Of a DNA stretch of 64,000 nt, positions 63,021 through 64,000 are shown in pieces. How positions within the stretch are numbered: the first letter of the stretch is position 1; each line of letters starts with the position of its first letter. Below the pieces are notes generated by a model. That model was given only the letters and a program-made list of their open reading frames with translations. It did not search any database and had not been told where the DNA came from. This DNA comes from Desulfobacterales bacterium (GTDB taxonomy: Bacteria; Desulfobacterota; Desulfobacteria; Desulfobacterales; JADGBH01), in the NCBI GenBank assembly GCA_015231595.1, contig JADGBH010000002.1, positions 62,001 to 126,000 of the forward strand, given 5' to 3'. The position numbers and the translations under genes were made by a program.

Positions 63021-64000
63021 ATGGAACATACCTTACGTGTATTGATTATTGAAGATTCGGAAGATGATGCCATCCTTATGACTCGTTTACTAAAAAAAGG
63101 AGGGTATAAATTAGTATGGAGGAGAATTGCTAATGCTGAAAGCTTGATTAGCGCCCTTGATGAACCCTGGGATATTATCTTATCTGATTATTCAATGCCT
63201 GGTTTTGATGGCCGTTCAGCCTTAGAAATAGTTAAAAATAAAGGCATGGATATACCTTTTATTGTAATTTCTGGTTTTTTGATTGAAGAAAATGCCGTTG
63301 AAATTCTGAAAGCCGGAGCTGGAGATTTTGTTGCAAAGGGTCAATGGGCGAGGTTTGTTCCTGCTATTGAAAGAGAACTCAGGGAAGCTGAAGAACGTCG
63401 TGAGAAGCAGAAGGCTAAAAAAGCTAAGGAAGAAGCTGAAGCAAGGTATAGAAGCCTCTTTGAACATATGAATGAAGGGGTTTATCAGAGCACACCTGAA
63501 GGACACTTTATAGTTGCTAATCCAGCCATGGCTCGTATTCTTGGTTATGATTCAAGTGATGAGCTTATTCAAAAAACAGCTAAAATCAATGAACACTTAT
63601 TTGTTAATCTAAATGAACAGCATGAATTTTTTAGATATTTGAAACAAACTGGCTCAGTCAATGGTTTTGAAGCTCAAATGTTTCGCAAGAATCGTGCTAA
63701 GATTTGGGTTTCAATTCATTCTCATGCCATTAGGAATAATGAAGGTGATGTTGAGCTAATTGAGGGCTGGGTAGAAGATATCAGTGAGCGCCGCCAAGCT
63801 GAAGAAGAATTAAAAAAATATCGTGAACATCTAGAAAAAATGGTAGCTTTGCGCACTTCTGAACTGAAGAGCGCCAACGAAGAACTACAGAAAGCCAAAG
63901 AAATTGCCGATGCTGCTACACGCGCTAAAAGTGAGTTTTTAGCAAACATGAGCCATGAAATTCGAACACCAATGAATGGAGTGATTAGTGCAGCTGAGCT
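63021..64000 (+). CDS. Hybrid receiver-PAS-histidine kinase, 3' end outside window
   Basis: From ATG 63021 the frame is open to the window end (326 codons). Order: receiver ([23 protein letters not shown], Asp in [15 protein letters not shown], switch Lys in [10 protein letters not shown]), a short coiled coil, PAS (about 142-260; [35 protein letters not shown]), coiled coil, and the start of HisKA with [17 protein letters not shown]. The HATPase and any further receivers lie beyond the window. Its N-terminal receiver could take phosphate from the upstream kinases, making it the integrator of this cluster. Confidence 0.9.
   Translation, partial: MEHTLRVLIIEDSEDDAILMTRLLKKGGYKLVWRRIANAESLISALDEPWDIILSDYSMPGFDGRSALEIVKNKGMDIPFIVISGFLIEENAVEILKAGAGDFVAKGQWARFVPAIERELREAEERREKQKAKKAKEEAEARYRSLFEHMNEGVYQSTPEGHFIVANPAMARILGYDSSDELIQKTAKINEHLFVNLNEQHEFFRYLKQTGSVNGFEAQMFRKNRAKIWVSIHSHAIRNNEGDVELIEGWVEDISERRQAEEELKKYREHLEKMVALRTSELKSANEELQKAKEIADAATRAKSEFLANMSHEIRTPMNGVISAAE

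Overview
The window reads as chromosomal DNA of a low-GC (roughly one third GC by eye), Gram-negative anaerobe of the Desulfobacterota, probably Desulfobacterales. This is an inference from gene content: Na+-pumping NADH:quinone reductase (Nqr), a membrane H+-pyrophosphatase, anaerobic GlpABC, soluble NuoE/NuoF-type subunits next to an RnfB-like protein, RseC, a kinase-PEGA-FGE gene and several sensor kinases. There is no rRNA, CRISPR array or prophage. Two tRNA genes are present (initiator Met and Gln).

Layout. 0-2.4 kb: nqrA-nqrB on the minus strand, cut by the window edge. 2.6-8.1 kb: a secreted alpha/beta hydrolase, tRNA-fMet, an M16 lipoprotein peptidase and a Memo-family protein. 8.2-19.4 kb: a long minus-strand housekeeping block, read in the order TIGR02757 protein, serA, DUF1844, htrA-type protease, ispE, tRNA-Gln, prs, rplY, pth, hppA, carD, RluA-family synthase. 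19.5-24.5 kb: a disturbed accessory patch with a 56-aa HExxH ORF, a truncated formylglycine-generating-enzyme (FGE) domain running into a fragment of another gene, a Ser/Thr kinase-PEGA gene split from that FGE domain by one extra A in an A7 run, another fragment with a 9-aa repeat, and a 139-bp inverted-repeat element. 24.5-30.2 kb: glpK-glpA-glpB-glpC. 30.4-35.1 kb: a multisensor nucleotidyl cyclase, a Cys-rich 57-aa protein, moeA and a zinc-ribbon/PilZ-like protein. 35.6-44.4 kb: NuoE, NuoF, an RnfB-GltD fusion, RseC, a B12-binding radical SAM protein and an orphan histidine kinase, all on the plus strand. 44.6-51.4 kb: DUF3015, DUF4105, a VWA protein, a glycosyltransferase, a conserved unknown protein and a nucleotide-sugar dehydratase. 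51.8-56.0 kb: HPr, Enzyme I, smpB, a CoA-transferase and an LSm-like protein. 56.3-64 kb: a signalling cluster in which two periplasmic binding proteins (one a full-length GlpV-type glycerol-binding protein without any transporter) precede a membrane histidine kinase, two output-less receivers, a soluble kinase and a receiver-PAS-kinase hybrid cut by the window end.

How the parts connect. Nqr, the H+-pyrophosphatase and the NuoEF/RnfB-GltD module are all energy-coupling machinery. The glycerol route (GlpK, GlpABC) lies 26 kb from the orphan GlpV-like protein, which suggests that the 56-64 kb cluster senses rather than imports glycerol or a related polyol.

The most unexpected non-coding signal is a family of five intergenic repeats (3.8, 8.1, 20.3, 23.4 and 35.4 kb). 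All are built around the core TAAGGCTAAAAAT and flanked by palindromes. Two copies are both exactly 80 bp with matching inverted ends. The other three share an architecture, but the palindrome sequence differs between copies.
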